Shown here: piece by piece, positions 1 to 8,936 of the stretch
How positions within the stretch are numbered: position 1 is the stretch's first letter
Layout: every line of letters begins with the position of its first letter
Source: JANQIO01 sp965229625
Lineage (GTDB): Bacteria; Pseudomonadota; Gammaproteobacteria; Pseudomonadales; Halieaceae
Direction: 5' to 3'
DNA length: 64,000 bases
NCBI GenBank assembly: GCA_965229625.1
Contig: CBDDJJ010000001.1
Coordinates: 1,240,001-1,304,000 of the forward strand
Position numbers and translations under genes: made by a program
Notes under the pieces: model-generated
Databases searched by the model: none
Told to the model about the DNA's origin: nothing
The model's input: the letters and a program-made list of their open reading frames with translations, nothing else

Positions 1-308
1 TAGGGGCCGTGACCGATGAGCCGCTGGTCCTGCCAGCGCTCGAACACTGCCTTGCGCGCACCGAGCAGGCGCGAGCCGAGGGCATTGAGTACCGCATACT
101 TGTTGGGAAAATAGCGATACAGGGCCGGCACGGTCACGCCCGCACGTTCGGCGATGATGTTGGTAGAGATTCGTTCCAGGCCCACTTCCCGCAGCAGTTC
201 TCCCGTGGCAGAGAGAATTGCCTCGTAGGTCTTGATGGCTCGCTGCTGTTGGGGCCGATTCTTTTCAACCAGTTCCACGCTGCGCTCACTTATCGTTGCT
301 GTTTGCAT
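1..308 (-). CDS. TetR/AcrR-family transcriptional regulator (partial)
   Basis: Reading the minus strand from the ATG at 308 gives an open frame that continues past the left edge, so only about 102 N-terminal residues are present. After a charged start (MQTATISERSVELVEKNRPQ) comes a typical TetR helix-turn-helix: helix 1 with AILSATGELLREVGLERIST, then NIIAERAGVTVPALYRYFPN, which matches the family pattern of recognition helix followed by 'LYRYFPNK'. The ligand-binding domain lies outside the window. It is transcribed away from the DUF3604 gene, and the 131-bp space between them holds an imperfect inverted repeat, so repression of itself or of the neighbour is plausible. The effector is unknown. 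Confidence 0.9.
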   Translation of the reverse strand, partial: MQTATISERSVELVEKNRPQQQRAIKTYEAILSATGELLREVGLERISTNIIAERAGVTVPALYRYFPNKYAVLNALGSRLLGARKAVFERWQDQRLIGHGP

Positions 309-332
309 AGGTGTGTCTCCTTGCGGTGCATT

Positions 333-350
333 TTAGTGAGCACTCGCAAG
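333..350. promoter_or_regulatory. possible TetR operator
   Basis: Imperfect inverted repeat TTAGTGAG-CA-CTCGCAAG lies 25 bp upstream of the TetR-family start and between two divergent genes. Five of eight arm positions are symmetric. Position and shape fit a TetR-type operator, but the match is weak and no footprint can be inferred. Confidence 0.25.
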
Positions 351-439
351 GATTAGCGTGAGGGGTTTCACACTTTGCGGAGCGGCGGCGTTACCATCGC
401 GGAATCCGCTCACAGAATCGGCGACGAGGAGACAAATCT

Positions 440-2500
440 GTGAACTACTTCCGGTTGGTGCTGGCTATCATTCTGTTTCTGGCGTTCCCGACGCTGGCAT
501 TCGAGCGCACAGAACAGCGCGAGAACTGCGACCACTACACTGCCACCCGTATGCCGCTGTTCGGTGACCTGCACGTACACACCAGCCTGTCTTTCGACTC
601 TTACATATCCAGCCAGCGCAATGACCCCTGGGTCGCGTACCGTTTCGCTCGCGGTGAGTCCATCACCCTCTCCGACGCCGATGCCGGGCAGACAGTGGTC
701 ACCCGGCTACGCCGGCCACTGGATTTCACGGCAGTCACGGATCATGCTGAATTCCTGGGGCCGATCAAGCTGTGCACCCAGGACAGCAACAAGCTGGGCT
801 ACTACTTTCCCTACTGCCTGCTGACCCGCAGCGAATGGTTTGTCGCCCAGCTGCTGGCGCTCAACTACTGGCAGCGACTGGGAGTCACCGGTGGTACGCC
901 GGGAGAGGACCGGGACCAGCCCTTCGTTTGCACCCTGGAAGATTGTGACGCGGCGCACCGTGAGGCCTGGGGGCAGATCCAGGCCGCCGCCGAAGATCAC
1001 TACGACCGCAGCAGCGACTGCAGCTTTACTACCTTTGTGGGATACGAATACACCGACGCCCCCAACTACAACAACCTGCACCGCAACGTGATCTTTCGCA
1101 GCGCCGAGGTCACCGACACCGCCATTTCTACCTACGACACCGGGACCCGCAATTTCCAGGGCCTGTGGCAGCGCTTGCGCGAGGAGTGCATAGAAGCGGA
1201 TGGCGGTTGCGACGTCATGGCCATTCCCCACAATCCCAACCTCAGCGGCGGCATGATGTTCCCGGACCCGGTCAACGCCGCGGAAGCCCGCGAGCGGCGC
1301 TTCTTTGAACCACTGGTGGAGCTGGTGCAGCACAAGGCGGCCTCCGAATGTCGCTTCGACCGGCTCGCCGGCCTGGGCGTGGACACCGAGGATGAGCTCT
1401 GCGCCTTCGAACAGGTGGTCGCCGACAACCTGTCGATGCTGGGCACTGTGTACGGCGAGGTGCGCGCCAGGGAAGCCGCCCCGGTGCCCATTGAGGCATT
1501 CGCACGCCGCAACATGGTGCGCAATGTACTGAAGGACGGCCTCGCCCTGGGCCGCAGCAGCGGCATCAACCCATTCATGCTCGGGTTTATCGGCTCCACG
1601 GACACCCATTCCGCCACCCCCGGCGCCGCAGAAGAGGACAACTACACCGGGCACCTGGGGCGGCGAGATTCCGGCTACCGCAATCTGCAGGATCACTTTT
1701 TCGACAATCCGGGCGGGCTGGCGGTGGTGTGGGCGGAAGAGAATAGCCGCGATGCCCTTTTCGACGCCAAGCGCCGTCGGGAGACTTACGCCACCAGCGG
1801 TACCCGGCCTATCCTGCGCTTCTTCGCCGGCAGTGAACTACCGGCCGACCTTTGCCAGGCGGAGGACATGATTGAAAAGGCATACGCAATGGGTACGCCC
1901 ATGGGGGGAATGCTTGGAGCGGGCGCTGCCCCACCCCGCTTCCTGGTCTCAGCGGCGAAAGACCCCGGCAGCCCGGGCATGCCGGGTACCGACCTGCAGC
2001 GCCTGCAGGTCATCAAGGGTTGGATTGACGACGAGGGCAACACCCATGAAGCCGTCTACGACGTGGCCGGCAGCCCCGACACCGGTGGCTGGGTAGACGA
2101 GCAGAGCTGCGCCGTGACCGGCCGCGGCCACGCCCAGCTCTGTTCTCTATGGCAGGATCCGTCCTTCGATCCGGCCCAGGATGCCTTCTATTATGTGCGG
2201 GCCCTGGAGAACCCGAGCTGCCGCTGGAGCACCCGCCAGTGCATGGCGGCCGGCGTCAACCCCTTTGACGGCCAATGCGCGCAGCAAGCCGCGGCCATGA
2301 ACGAAGTGCTGAGTGACCAGGGCGCCATCGGCAACGTGTACGACCGCTGCTGCCTGGATCCAGCCGAGCAACCGTTCTACTCACCCGTCATCCAGGAGCG
2401 CGCCTGGTCATCACCGATCTGGTACCACGCCAACCCGGGGGATAATCAGGGCGAGAATGACAACCAGGTGATGCCGGCCAGCAGTAACGGGATCAGGTAG
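440..2500 (+). CDS. DUF3604 domain-containing secreted protein (PHP-like metal hydrolase fold)
   Basis: The protein has 686 residues and starts at a GTG, with a GAGGAG ribosome site about 10 bp upstream. An N-terminal signal peptide (LVLAIILFLAFPTLA) is followed by the family signature FGDLHVHTSLSFDSY, whose HxH pair resembles the metal-binding motif of PHP-type phosphoesterases; DFTAVTDHAEFLG and GFIGSTDTHSATPG are further conserved His/Asp motifs. The C-terminal third has many cysteines, which fits a periplasmic location. The substrate of DUF3604 proteins is not established. The last 55 bases overlap the 3' end of the convergent ion-channel gene. Family assignment is firm and the function is not known. 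Confidence 0.9.
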   Translation: MNYFRLVLAIILFLAFPTLAFERTEQRENCDHYTATRMPLFGDLHVHTSLSFDSYISSQRNDPWVAYRFARGESITLSDADAGQTVVTRLRRPLDFTAVTDHAEFLGPIKLCTQDSNKLGYYFPYCLLTRSEWFVAQLLALNYWQRLGVTGGTPGEDRDQPFVCTLEDCDAAHREAWGQIQAAAEDHYDRSSDCSFTTFVGYEYTDAPNYNNLHRNVIFRSAEVTDTAISTYDTGTRNFQGLWQRLREECIEADGGCDVMAIPHNPNLSGGMMFPDPVNAAEARERRFFEPLVELVQHKAASECRFDRLAGLGVDTEDELCAFEQVVADNLSMLGTVYGEVRAREAAPVPIEAFARRNMVRNVLKDGLALGRSSGINPFMLGFIGSTDTHSATPGAAEEDNYTGHLGRRDSGYRNLQDHFFDNPGGLAVVWAEENSRDALFDAKRRRETYATSGTRPILRFFAGSELPADLCQAEDMIEKAYAMGTPMGGMLGAGAAPPRFLVSAAKDPGSPGMPGTDLQRLQVIKGWIDDEGNTHEAVYDVAGSPDTGGWVDEQSCAVTGRGHAQLCSLWQDPSFDPAQDAFYYVRALENPSCRWSTRQCMAAGVNPFDGQCAQQAAAMNEVLSDQGAIGNVYDRCCLDPAEQPFYSPVIQERAWSSPIWYHANPGDNQGENDNQVMPASSNGIR

Positions 2501-3444
2501 CGCGCCGCCAGGTGAATGCGTTCACTGAGCGCCTCGTTGAAGTCCATGACATAGGTAACTGCCACCGCCAACGCCAGCGCCGAGAACACCACCACCGACG
2601 CACCGATCATGAACAGGTCGAGCCGGGTCAGGTAGGCAATGGGCGGCAATACCGAGGACATGGCGAAGCGGTAGGCGATCAGGGTCAGCATGGAGGTGGC
2701 CGCCAGGCCGATGCGCGAGGGCACGTGCTCGCGCGGAATCCAGAACACGATCCAGGCCATCAGTACCACCAGGAACAGGGGCACCAGTTGCTGCCAGGTA
2801 TAAAAGCCGGTCAGGCGCTCGGCCGTCAGCTTGATGACGAGGCGGGCATGCTCGCGCTGGGTGGTGGCAAGGTAATCCGTTCGCGTTTCAAGCCCCGCCA
2901 GGGCGATCGTGAAGTTTGCGACCGACAGCGTCGGCGCCAGCACGATCTGCTCCGGGTTAGCGACGAAGCTGATCTCCTCATCGCTATGGGCAGAGAGCAA
3001 ATCAAAGCCCAGTGGCTGGGTGTCGAAGGGAAAGTCCTCGAGGTTCGCCCGAAAGCCGAACTCACCGAAGCCTCGCAACACCATCATCACGGTGCCGTCG
3101 GGCATGACCTGCGGCGGCACCTCTCGGACATTTTGCACGCTGCGCCGATTCATCATCTGCAGCTGCGGCCACCAGAACGTGCCCATGGCCATTGTGCAGT
3201 GCGTATCGCCGGTGTGGGCCAGGCGCGGGTCACGCCACTGCGCGCGGACAAACACATCACTGGTGAAACTCTGCTCGGCGTCATTAATGGCCACAATATC
3301 GTTCACAAACGCCTGGATGTGGATTCGGGTGGGGCCGGCATCCCGCCCCGGACGCAGCAGCAGGTCCGAGCGGCCTGGCGTACACTCCGCCGTCAGCCCC
3401 GAGTGACTCGCCATCATCAGCAATAGCGCGGCAAAAAATCGCAT
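2446..3444 (-). CDS. bacterial pentameric ligand-gated ion channel homologue (Cys-loop receptor superfamily)
   Basis: A 332-residue protein with a signal peptide (to about residue 19), an extracellular beta-rich domain, and four membrane segments at about 214-236, 242-262, 272-298 and 313-330. This is the architecture of the prokaryotic channels GLIC and ELIC. Visible signatures are FPFDTQ (138-143), the bacterial equivalent of the Cys-loop apex with no disulfide, the W-P-x-L pattern of beta-strands and M1 (YTWQQLVPLFLVVLMAW), and an M2 with conserved 9' Leu. M2 begins PSRIGLAATSMLTL (242-255), close to the PAR-type entry of eukaryotic anion channels and lacking the Glu found in cation channels. 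There is no M3-M4 cytoplasmic loop, as in other bacterial members. The ligand is unknown. The 3' end overlaps DUF3604 by 55 bp. Confidence 0.88.
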   Translation of the reverse strand: MRFFAALLLMMASHSGLTAECTPGRSDLLLRPGRDAGPTRIHIQAFVNDIVAINDAEQSFTSDVFVRAQWRDPRLAHTGDTHCTMAMGTFWWPQLQMMNRRSVQNVREVPPQVMPDGTVMMVLRGFGEFGFRANLEDFPFDTQPLGFDLLSAHSDEEISFVANPEQIVLAPTLSVANFTIALAGLETRTDYLATTQREHARLVIKLTAERLTGFYTWQQLVPLFLVVLMAWIVFWIPREHVPSRIGLAATSMLTLIAYRFAMSSVLPPIAYLTRLDLFMIGASVVVFSALALAVAVTYVMDFNEALSERIHLAARYLIPLLLAGITWLSFSP

Positions 3445-3550
3445 TCCTGTTTCCTTTATAGGTATTTTTCCCCGGGACCATTATCACATCTGGACGGCCC
3501 TCCCGAAGCCCATTATTCTCACCGCTCCCCCACTACCCCCAGGACCTGGC

Positions 3551-4168
3551 ATGGCAAAGCGCCGTACCGAGCATCGCTTTCATGGCGTGACGATGCTCAC
3601 GTCTTCCCACAAGGAGATCCGCCGCATCAAGCGCACTGATGCGCAGCCCTCTATTCACGGCAACAAGCTGTGGAAGTCGAGCTTCCTGCTGATTGACTAC
3701 CTCAAGAAACACCCGCCGGAGCACTGCCGCACGGTGATGGACGCCGGCTGCGGCTGGGGGATGGGAGGTATTTTCTGTGCCAGGCGCTTCAATGCCGACG
3801 TGATCTCGGTGGATGCCGACAGAGATGTGTTTCCCTACCTGCACGCCAACGCTGAAGCCAATGGGGTTGAGGTCACCACCCGCCAGTCAAAATTCCAGAA
3901 GATCACGACCAACCAGCTCAGGGACGTCGACCTGCTGATCGCCGCCGACATCTGTTTCTGGGATGAGCTCGTAGACCCTGTCTACAACCTGGTAAAACGG
4001 GCGGTGAAAGCCGGCGTCAAGAAAGTGGTAATCGCCGACCCGGAACGCTCGCCTTTCTTCGAGATGGCGCACCGCTGTGAAGACAAGTTCTGCGCCGAGA
4101 TCCTGGAATGGCGCACCAAAAAGCCGGTTGAAGCCAGCGGTGCGCTGATGGTACTGGAGAACGCCTGA
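3551..4168 (+). CDS. class I SAM-dependent methyltransferase
   Basis: A 205-residue Rossmann methyltransferase of the METTL21/23 or nicotinamide-N-methyltransferase-like type. Motif I is TVMDAGCGWGMGGIF (61-75), followed by an acidic residue at the end of strand 2 (VISVDAD) that would bind the ribose of SAM. The post-II strand is VDLLIAADICFWDELVD. The protein lacks a separate substrate domain. Relatives methylate lysines or small molecules; nothing in the sequence tells which. The gene stands alone, 57 bp ahead of an MFS transporter on the same strand, so co-transcription is possible. Confidence 0.85.
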   Translation: MAKRRTEHRFHGVTMLTSSHKEIRRIKRTDAQPSIHGNKLWKSSFLLIDYLKKHPPEHCRTVMDAGCGWGMGGIFCARRFNADVISVDADRDVFPYLHANAEANGVEVTTRQSKFQKITTNQLRDVDLLIAADICFWDELVDPVYNLVKRAVKAGVKKVVIADPERSPFFEMAHRCEDKFCAEILEWRTKKPVEASGALMVLENA

Positions 4169-4224
4169 GCGCCGCCAGGGCACGACCCGGCACAACCCTC
4201 ACTCTTCCAAAACGGCGTTAACCC

Positions 4225-5436
4225 ATGGCAAACGCGCGCTCCACTCTGATGGCTGTAATGCTGGTGTCCTTCCTGGGCACCGCCGGTATCGCGCTCCCCT
4301 ACCCGGTACTTTCGCCCCTGTTCCTGGATCCGGCCTTTGCCAGCGGCCTGACCAGCTACCTGGACCTGCCGCCCAAGATCCTGCTGGGCATACTGCTGGC
4401 GCTGTATCCCCTGGGGCTGATTATCGGCAGCTCGGTGATTGGTGCCCTCTCGGACGTCTACGGCCGCAAACCCGTGCTGATCGTTACCTTGCTGGGGGCT
4501 ATCGCCGGTTACGGGTTGACCGGCTATTCTGCCGGGATCGAGAGTTACCCGCTGTTCGCGTTAGCGCGTTTCCTGGTGGGCATCTGCGAGGGCAATATCG
4601 CGGTGTCCCGGGCCATCGCCCTCGAACTGCACCCGGAGATCAATCGCACCCGGGCCATCTCCCTGCTGTACGCCGTCAATTACGCGGGCTGGCTGATCGG
4701 TCCGCTGGCTGGCGGCTACCTGATGGTGCTGGGTGTGGCCAATGTGTTCTACATTGCGGCCGCGGTGACGCTGTTAGCAACCGTGGTTGTGCAATTTGCC
4801 ATTGCTGCTCCCGCCGAGCCCGCCCAGGAAGACAGCCTGTGGGCGGCCATGCAACGCGAGAACTCACTGGGCCTGCTGAAGGTCCGGGCCATGCAGCCGC
4901 TGCTGATCTACCATTTCCTGTTTACCCTCGGCATCAACGCCTTTTACGAGTTCTACCCGCTGTGGCTGGTGGAGCGCTTTGGGTTCGATAGCATCGAGAT
5001 CGGCTGGGCGACGGTGGCCGTCACCCTGGCGATGATCATCAGCAGTGTCTATGCGGTCACGGTGGCTGAAAACCGCTTCGGCCCCATGGGCACCGTGCGG
5101 CGCGCCAGCCTGGCGCTCGGCGTGATAATCCTGCTGCTGCCGCTGTCGACCTATGGCGCCCTTTTCCCGGTGTTTGCGCTGTGCGGCGCTACCATTGCGC
5201 TGGCCAACGGCGTGTTCCCGGCCTACATGGCCAATCACTTCGAATCCCACGGCCTGGGCCGGGTCCAGGGCCTGCTGACCACCAATTTCTGCGTCGCCAA
5301 CGTGGTGGCAGCGCTGGTCGGCAGCGTGATCGCCTTGGCCGGCGTGGGCTGGGCTATCGCCAGCGGGGGCCTGCTGATGCTGGTCGCCTCCCTGTGGCTC
5401 TGGAACTGGCGGGAGACTGCATTGGCACAGATGTGA
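4225..5436 (+). CDS. MFS transporter, DHA1/TetA-like
   Basis: The protein has 403 residues and twelve predicted membrane segments. The cytoplasmic loop between helices 2 and 3 carries the MFS motif A, GALSDVYGRKPVLIV (about residues 74-88), and helix 4 has ALARFLVGICEGNIAVSRA, the usual drug/proton antiporter pattern. Major facilitator proteins of this subclass export or import small organic compounds using the proton gradient. The substrate is unknown. It follows the methyltransferase on the same strand by 57 bp. Confidence 0.9.
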   Translation: MANARSTLMAVMLVSFLGTAGIALPYPVLSPLFLDPAFASGLTSYLDLPPKILLGILLALYPLGLIIGSSVIGALSDVYGRKPVLIVTLLGAIAGYGLTGYSAGIESYPLFALARFLVGICEGNIAVSRAIALELHPEINRTRAISLLYAVNYAGWLIGPLAGGYLMVLGVANVFYIAAAVTLLATVVVQFAIAAPAEPAQEDSLWAAMQRENSLGLLKVRAMQPLLIYHFLFTLGINAFYEFYPLWLVERFGFDSIEIGWATVAVTLAMIISSVYAVTVAENRFGPMGTVRRASLALGVIILLLPLSTYGALFPVFALCGATIALANGVFPAYMANHFESHGLGRVQGLLTTNFCVANVVAALVGSVIALAGVGWAIASGGLLMLVASLWLWNWRETALAQM

Positions 5437-5572
5437 CTCGTGACACAAAAAAACTATTGATCACTAAAATTTTAATACAAGATGGCAGACGCCGGCGTAT
5501 CACTTCCGTAACCTCTGCAAAACTTCGGGCGCAGCTCGTCAACACACCAATTTGCGCCCCCACGGACTTGAG

Positions 5573-7507
5573 ATGAAGAAGCTTCTGGCGACAGCGCTTG
5601 GCACCCTCCTGCTGACCGGGTGTATTACCAACCCAAGAGGTCCCGGCCTGACAGCCTCACTGTACACCTGGGATGACAGAGAAAACCCTATTGCCGCCAC
5701 GACGACATCAAATCTCGCGGGCTTTGGCGATTATTTCTATGGGTCGGCACTGTTCTCCAACCTGCTTACCCTACAGCCAGATCTGGATACACGGACCGCG
5801 GTGCCCTATTTGCTGGAGATCTGCGAACAGGACGTGTGTCACTACAGCGTACTGTTCCCTTCATTCTTTACCTATAACAACAACAATGTCGGTGGATTCG
5901 CGACCATCAATGAGCTGACCTCGGCTTTCTACCATGAGGTCAGGAATCGCCCCAAGGGCGAGGTGCGTTATTACCTTGACCAATACGCGGTTCAGGTTCT
6001 GGACGGGGAAGTGCCTGGATACGTCGATGGCAGCATTGGCTATGAAGATATCGCCTTGTTCGATTATCACCGCAACCCCGAACAACTCGATTTGATGAAA
6101 GACAGCCTGCTTATCACCCTGGTGTCGACCATCATCAACGAGGGTAACGAAGCCAATATTGGTGCCATCATGGCCAGCAGCGCTATCTGGGGTGGTGGTG
6201 GCGGCGGTGGCGGCGGTGGCGGCACCGGCCGCGATCCCGGAGACGACTCTGGCGGTGATTCCGGCGGTGACCCGGCGAGTGATTCCGGTGGCGTGACGCC
6301 GACGTCATTTACGGAGACCACCACAGAAAACACGGCGCTGAGCGGCACACTGCCGTCGAATGACCCGGATGGTCTGCCGACGACGGGCGCGTTTGCGGTG
6401 GGCACGAGCCCGATCAATGGCGCACTTAGCCTGAACTCCAATTCCGGTGCTTACACCTATACACCGAATGCAGACTTTAGCGGCTCCGACGGCTTCACGG
6501 CGACCGTTACAGATGTCGGCGGGTATGCCACCACGGTAACCGTGACGGTAGCGATTACGCCCGTGGATGACGGCAGCTCAGGTGGAGGCGGCTCCAGTAG
6601 TGATACCGGTGGCGTGACACCGACGACGCTTGCGGAAACGACCGCGGAAGACACCGCACAGAATGGCATGCTGCCGACGAATGACCCGGATGGTCTCGGG
6701 GCCGGCGCATTTGCGTTGGGCAGCGGCCCGAGTCATGGCCTGGTGAGCCTGAATGCGGGTACCGGCGCTTACACCTACACGCCAGCGACTGATTTCAACG
6801 GCACAGACAGCTTCTCAGTGACGGTCACAGATATCGGCGGATATTCGACGACGGTGACCGTGAACGTGACAGTCACGCCTGTGGATGACGGCGGCGTGGC
6901 GCCGACGACGCTTACGGCGACCATTGCCGAGAATACGGCGCTGAATGGCACACTGCCGGCGAATGACCCGGATGGCCTGCCGTCGACAGGCGCGTTTGCG
7001 GTGGGTACAGACCCGAGTAACGGCACCTTGAGCCTGAATTCAGATACCGGTGCTTACACCTACGCACCGGCGACGGGCTTTAGCGGCTCAGACAGCTTTA
7101 CGGCGGTAGCCACGGATGTCGACGGAGATTCGACGACGGTGGCGGTGAACGTGACGGTCAGCCCCGCAGCCGGCAGCGGAGGCTCTGGCGGCTCGAGCGG
7201 GGCCCATTGTATCGTGGGTACCTACCCCGGCGGCGACATCATCTCGGTCGGCAGCGGCACCGCAGAAGTAGGCTTCTACTGTCCGGACGGCGCTATCTAT
7301 CTCAGCGGAGACTGTTTATCAGATGGAACCTGTGGAGGCTTCCCGGTGGCGGAGCGTGCCTGCACCCTGGGGCAATCCAGTGCCGGCTGCGTGGCCCTGA
7401 GCGCCGGTTCCACAACTGTTTACACTTGCCCGGACGGGCGAGCCTATGAGGCGAATGAGTGCTCTGCCTCCGGTGACGGAACCTACAACTGCATCGTTAA
7501 CGAGTAG
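5573..7507 (+). CDS. lipoprotein with tandem cadherin/Ig-like repeats
   Basis: I chose the ATG at 5573 because it gives a lipoprotein signal (MKKLLATALGTLLLTGC, lipobox LTGC); the frame opens seven codons upstream. The 644-residue product has a unique N-terminal region (about 20-205), an eleven-residue glycine run coded by GGT/GGC triplets (about 206-216), an acidic DSGGD linker, three tandem repeats of about 90 residues (about 242-332, 345-440, 441-531), and a Cys-rich tail with paired cysteines. Each repeat has the cadherin-like pattern 'AENTALxGTLPxNDPDG ... GAYTYTP ... DSFT'. Such domains usually serve in adhesion or cell-surface structure, and the lipid anchor suggests the outer membrane. 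Confidence 0.8.
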   Translation: MKKLLATALGTLLLTGCITNPRGPGLTASLYTWDDRENPIAATTTSNLAGFGDYFYGSALFSNLLTLQPDLDTRTAVPYLLEICEQDVCHYSVLFPSFFTYNNNNVGGFATINELTSAFYHEVRNRPKGEVRYYLDQYAVQVLDGEVPGYVDGSIGYEDIALFDYHRNPEQLDLMKDSLLITLVSTIINEGNEANIGAIMASSAIWGGGGGGGGGGGTGRDPGDDSGGDSGGDPASDSGGVTPTSFTETTTENTALSGTLPSNDPDGLPTTGAFAVGTSPINGALSLNSNSGAYTYTPNADFSGSDGFTATVTDVGGYATTVTVTVAITPVDDGSSGGGGSSSDTGGVTPTTLAETTAEDTAQNGMLPTNDPDGLGAGAFALGSGPSHGLVSLNAGTGAYTYTPATDFNGTDSFSVTVTDIGGYSTTVTVNVTVTPVDDGGVAPTTLTATIAENTALNGTLPANDPDGLPSTGAFAVGTDPSNGTLSLNSDTGAYTYAPATGFSGSDSFTAVATDVDGDSTTVAVNVTVSPAAGSGGSGGSSGAHCIVGTYPGGDIISVGSGTAEVGFYCPDGAIYLSGDCLSDGTCGGFPVAERACTLGQSSAGCVALSAGSTTVYTCPDGRAYEANECSASGDGTYNCIVNE

Positions 7508-7547
7508 TCAGTACCTCAGGAACACCGTTCTGCAGTTTCACATCCTG

Positions 7548-7568
7548 CCGGGTGCCTAAGGCACCCGG
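7548..7568. terminator. hairpin terminator between convergent genes
   Basis: Perfect 9-bp stem CCGGGTGCC-TAA-GGCACCCGG lies between the lipoprotein gene and the convergent periplasmic protein gene, and includes the stop codon of the latter. On the plus strand it is followed by TATTCCTTTT, a weak U-tract. It may serve the lipoprotein transcript. Confidence 0.5.
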
Positions 7569-8839
7569 TATTCCTTTTCCAGGGCTATCGTTTCAACCAT
7601 TTCCCCTGCTTCCAGCCGCGGTCGCAGACGGCTGCCACGTAACAGCCTGTTAAGCCTCACAGCGCGCGCTTCCCGTTCGGGGTCCCGGGGCTCAGTCTCG
7701 ACGTTGCGCGGTCGGCCGCGGGCATCCACATCAAAGCGCGCCGTCACCGGCACACTCTTGTCACCCTCCAGCGCCGAACGCGGCACCCACATGATATCGC
7801 CCGCAGGCAGCTCTACCGGTGCGCTGTACCAGGCCTGCTGCAGGTCCGGGCGTTCCAGGGTGTCGAGCTGGTGCCAGCTTTCGCGATAGTGAGGCGCCGC
7901 GCGCTTGCTGCTTCCATACCACAGGTGCCAGTCTCCCAGCGCCCGGTTGGCCCGGGCCTGCTCGAGCGTGTCACCGGCTTCCCCTGCTCGCTCCAGCAGC
8001 AGTTCCAGGCGCTTTCGGCCACGGGCATAGGAAGAGTCCTGCATGGCCTGGATCTGTGCGCGGTCCAGGTCCAGCGCGGCATCGGCGCTGGCCGCACCGC
8101 GGCCCAGCATCATCTCTGTCTCCCGGTCGATACCAAAATCCTCGCTTCCCACCACGTAGAGCAGGTCGATCTGTGCGTAAGTCAGCGGTGCCAGTTCCTC
8201 AAGGCTCAGGGTGTGGGTTTCATCCTCCCGGGTCTGCTGGTCCAGCAGACGCCACAGGGTCAGGAGCGGGCGCGGTTCCTCAGGGTTGGGACTCCGCAAC
8301 CACTGCCTGCGCCGCCACTCGATCCAGTCCACAGTGGCCGCCACCAGCGACGGGTCGCCCTCCGGGTACCGGCGGCGGGCCAGGAAGTAGAGGTAAGACT
8401 TCACGCCGTCGGCGGCCTCGTAGTCGCCCAGCCGCAGGTAGGTATCGAGCTGGCTTTGCAGGGCGGGCAGTTGCAGCGGGCTGTACAGCCCCTCGTTGAC
8501 ACGCACCAGGTGGACCGAGCGCCGCCAATAGGACAGCGCACTCTGGTAGTCTCCGCGGCTCGCGAAATAGTTGGCGGCGTCCAACAGGGTTTCGGCGATG
8601 CCCTGGCCGTAGGGGCCATTGCGGTACTCCGCCTCGCGCACGCGCTGCTCCCAGGCGTCTTCTTCCGGCGTACCCTGGCGCGGCGGCAGCGGCTCGGCCA
8701 CCGGGACATCCGCGGGGTAGAAGCGTACACCGAAGGGTGTGGGCAGGGCGTTGCGGTCCCGGGCCTGGGCGGCCACCGTGGCCAGCAACAGCGTGGCGGT
8801 CAGGGTTACCGCCAATGTGCCTCTGAATACCGATATCAT
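7556..8839 (-). CDS. periplasmic protein with TonB C-terminal-like domain
   Basis: The likely start is the ATG at 8839, which gives a clear signal peptide (MISVFRGTLAVTLTATLLLA...AQA); the frame remains open upstream but without a better start. The mature protein, about 400 residues, has a helical middle with TPR-like spacing (repeated Tyr/Ala/Leu helices such as GDYQSALSYWRRSVHLVR and YLRLGDYEAADGVKSYLYFL). It ends with an 80-residue beta-rich segment (VPVTARFDVDARGRPRNVE) that resembles the TonB C-terminal fold found in stand-alone periplasmic proteins. The function is not known. It points away from the acyltransferase gene. Confidence 0.6.
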   Translation of the reverse strand: MISVFRGTLAVTLTATLLLATVAAQARDRNALPTPFGVRFYPADVPVAEPLPPRQGTPEEDAWEQRVREAEYRNGPYGQGIAETLLDAANYFASRGDYQSALSYWRRSVHLVRVNEGLYSPLQLPALQSQLDTYLRLGDYEAADGVKSYLYFLARRRYPEGDPSLVAATVDWIEWRRRQWLRSPNPEEPRPLLTLWRLLDQQTREDETHTLSLEELAPLTYAQIDLLYVVGSEDFGIDRETEMMLGRGAASADAALDLDRAQIQAMQDSSYARGRKRLELLLERAGEAGDTLEQARANRALGDWHLWYGSSKRAAPHYRESWHQLDTLERPDLQQAWYSAPVELPAGDIMWVPRSALEGDKSVPVTARFDVDARGRPRNVETEPRDPEREARAVRLNRLLRGSRLRPRLEAGEMVETIALEKEYRVP

Positions 8840-8880
8840 GTGCGGCAGTATACCGTTGCCCACTGATTCAACTGGAATGC

Positions 8881-8910
8881 TTGCAAAACCCTTGTCAACA
8901 AGCCTATAAC
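8881..8910 (+). promoter_or_regulatory. candidate sigma70 promoter for the acyltransferase
   Basis: TTGCAA at 8881-8886 and TATAAC at 8905-8910 are separated by 18 bp, 26 bp upstream of the acyltransferase ATG. Both hexamers match four or five of six consensus positions. It lies in the 97-bp space between divergent genes. Confidence 0.4.
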
Positions 8911-8936
8911 GGCCATGAACACCAGAGGCCCTCCTC

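Noticed and set aside
707..1696. 329-codon frame opposite the DUF3604 gene
   Set aside because: Composition is typical of a shadow frame, and DUF3604 motifs are unambiguous on the other strand.
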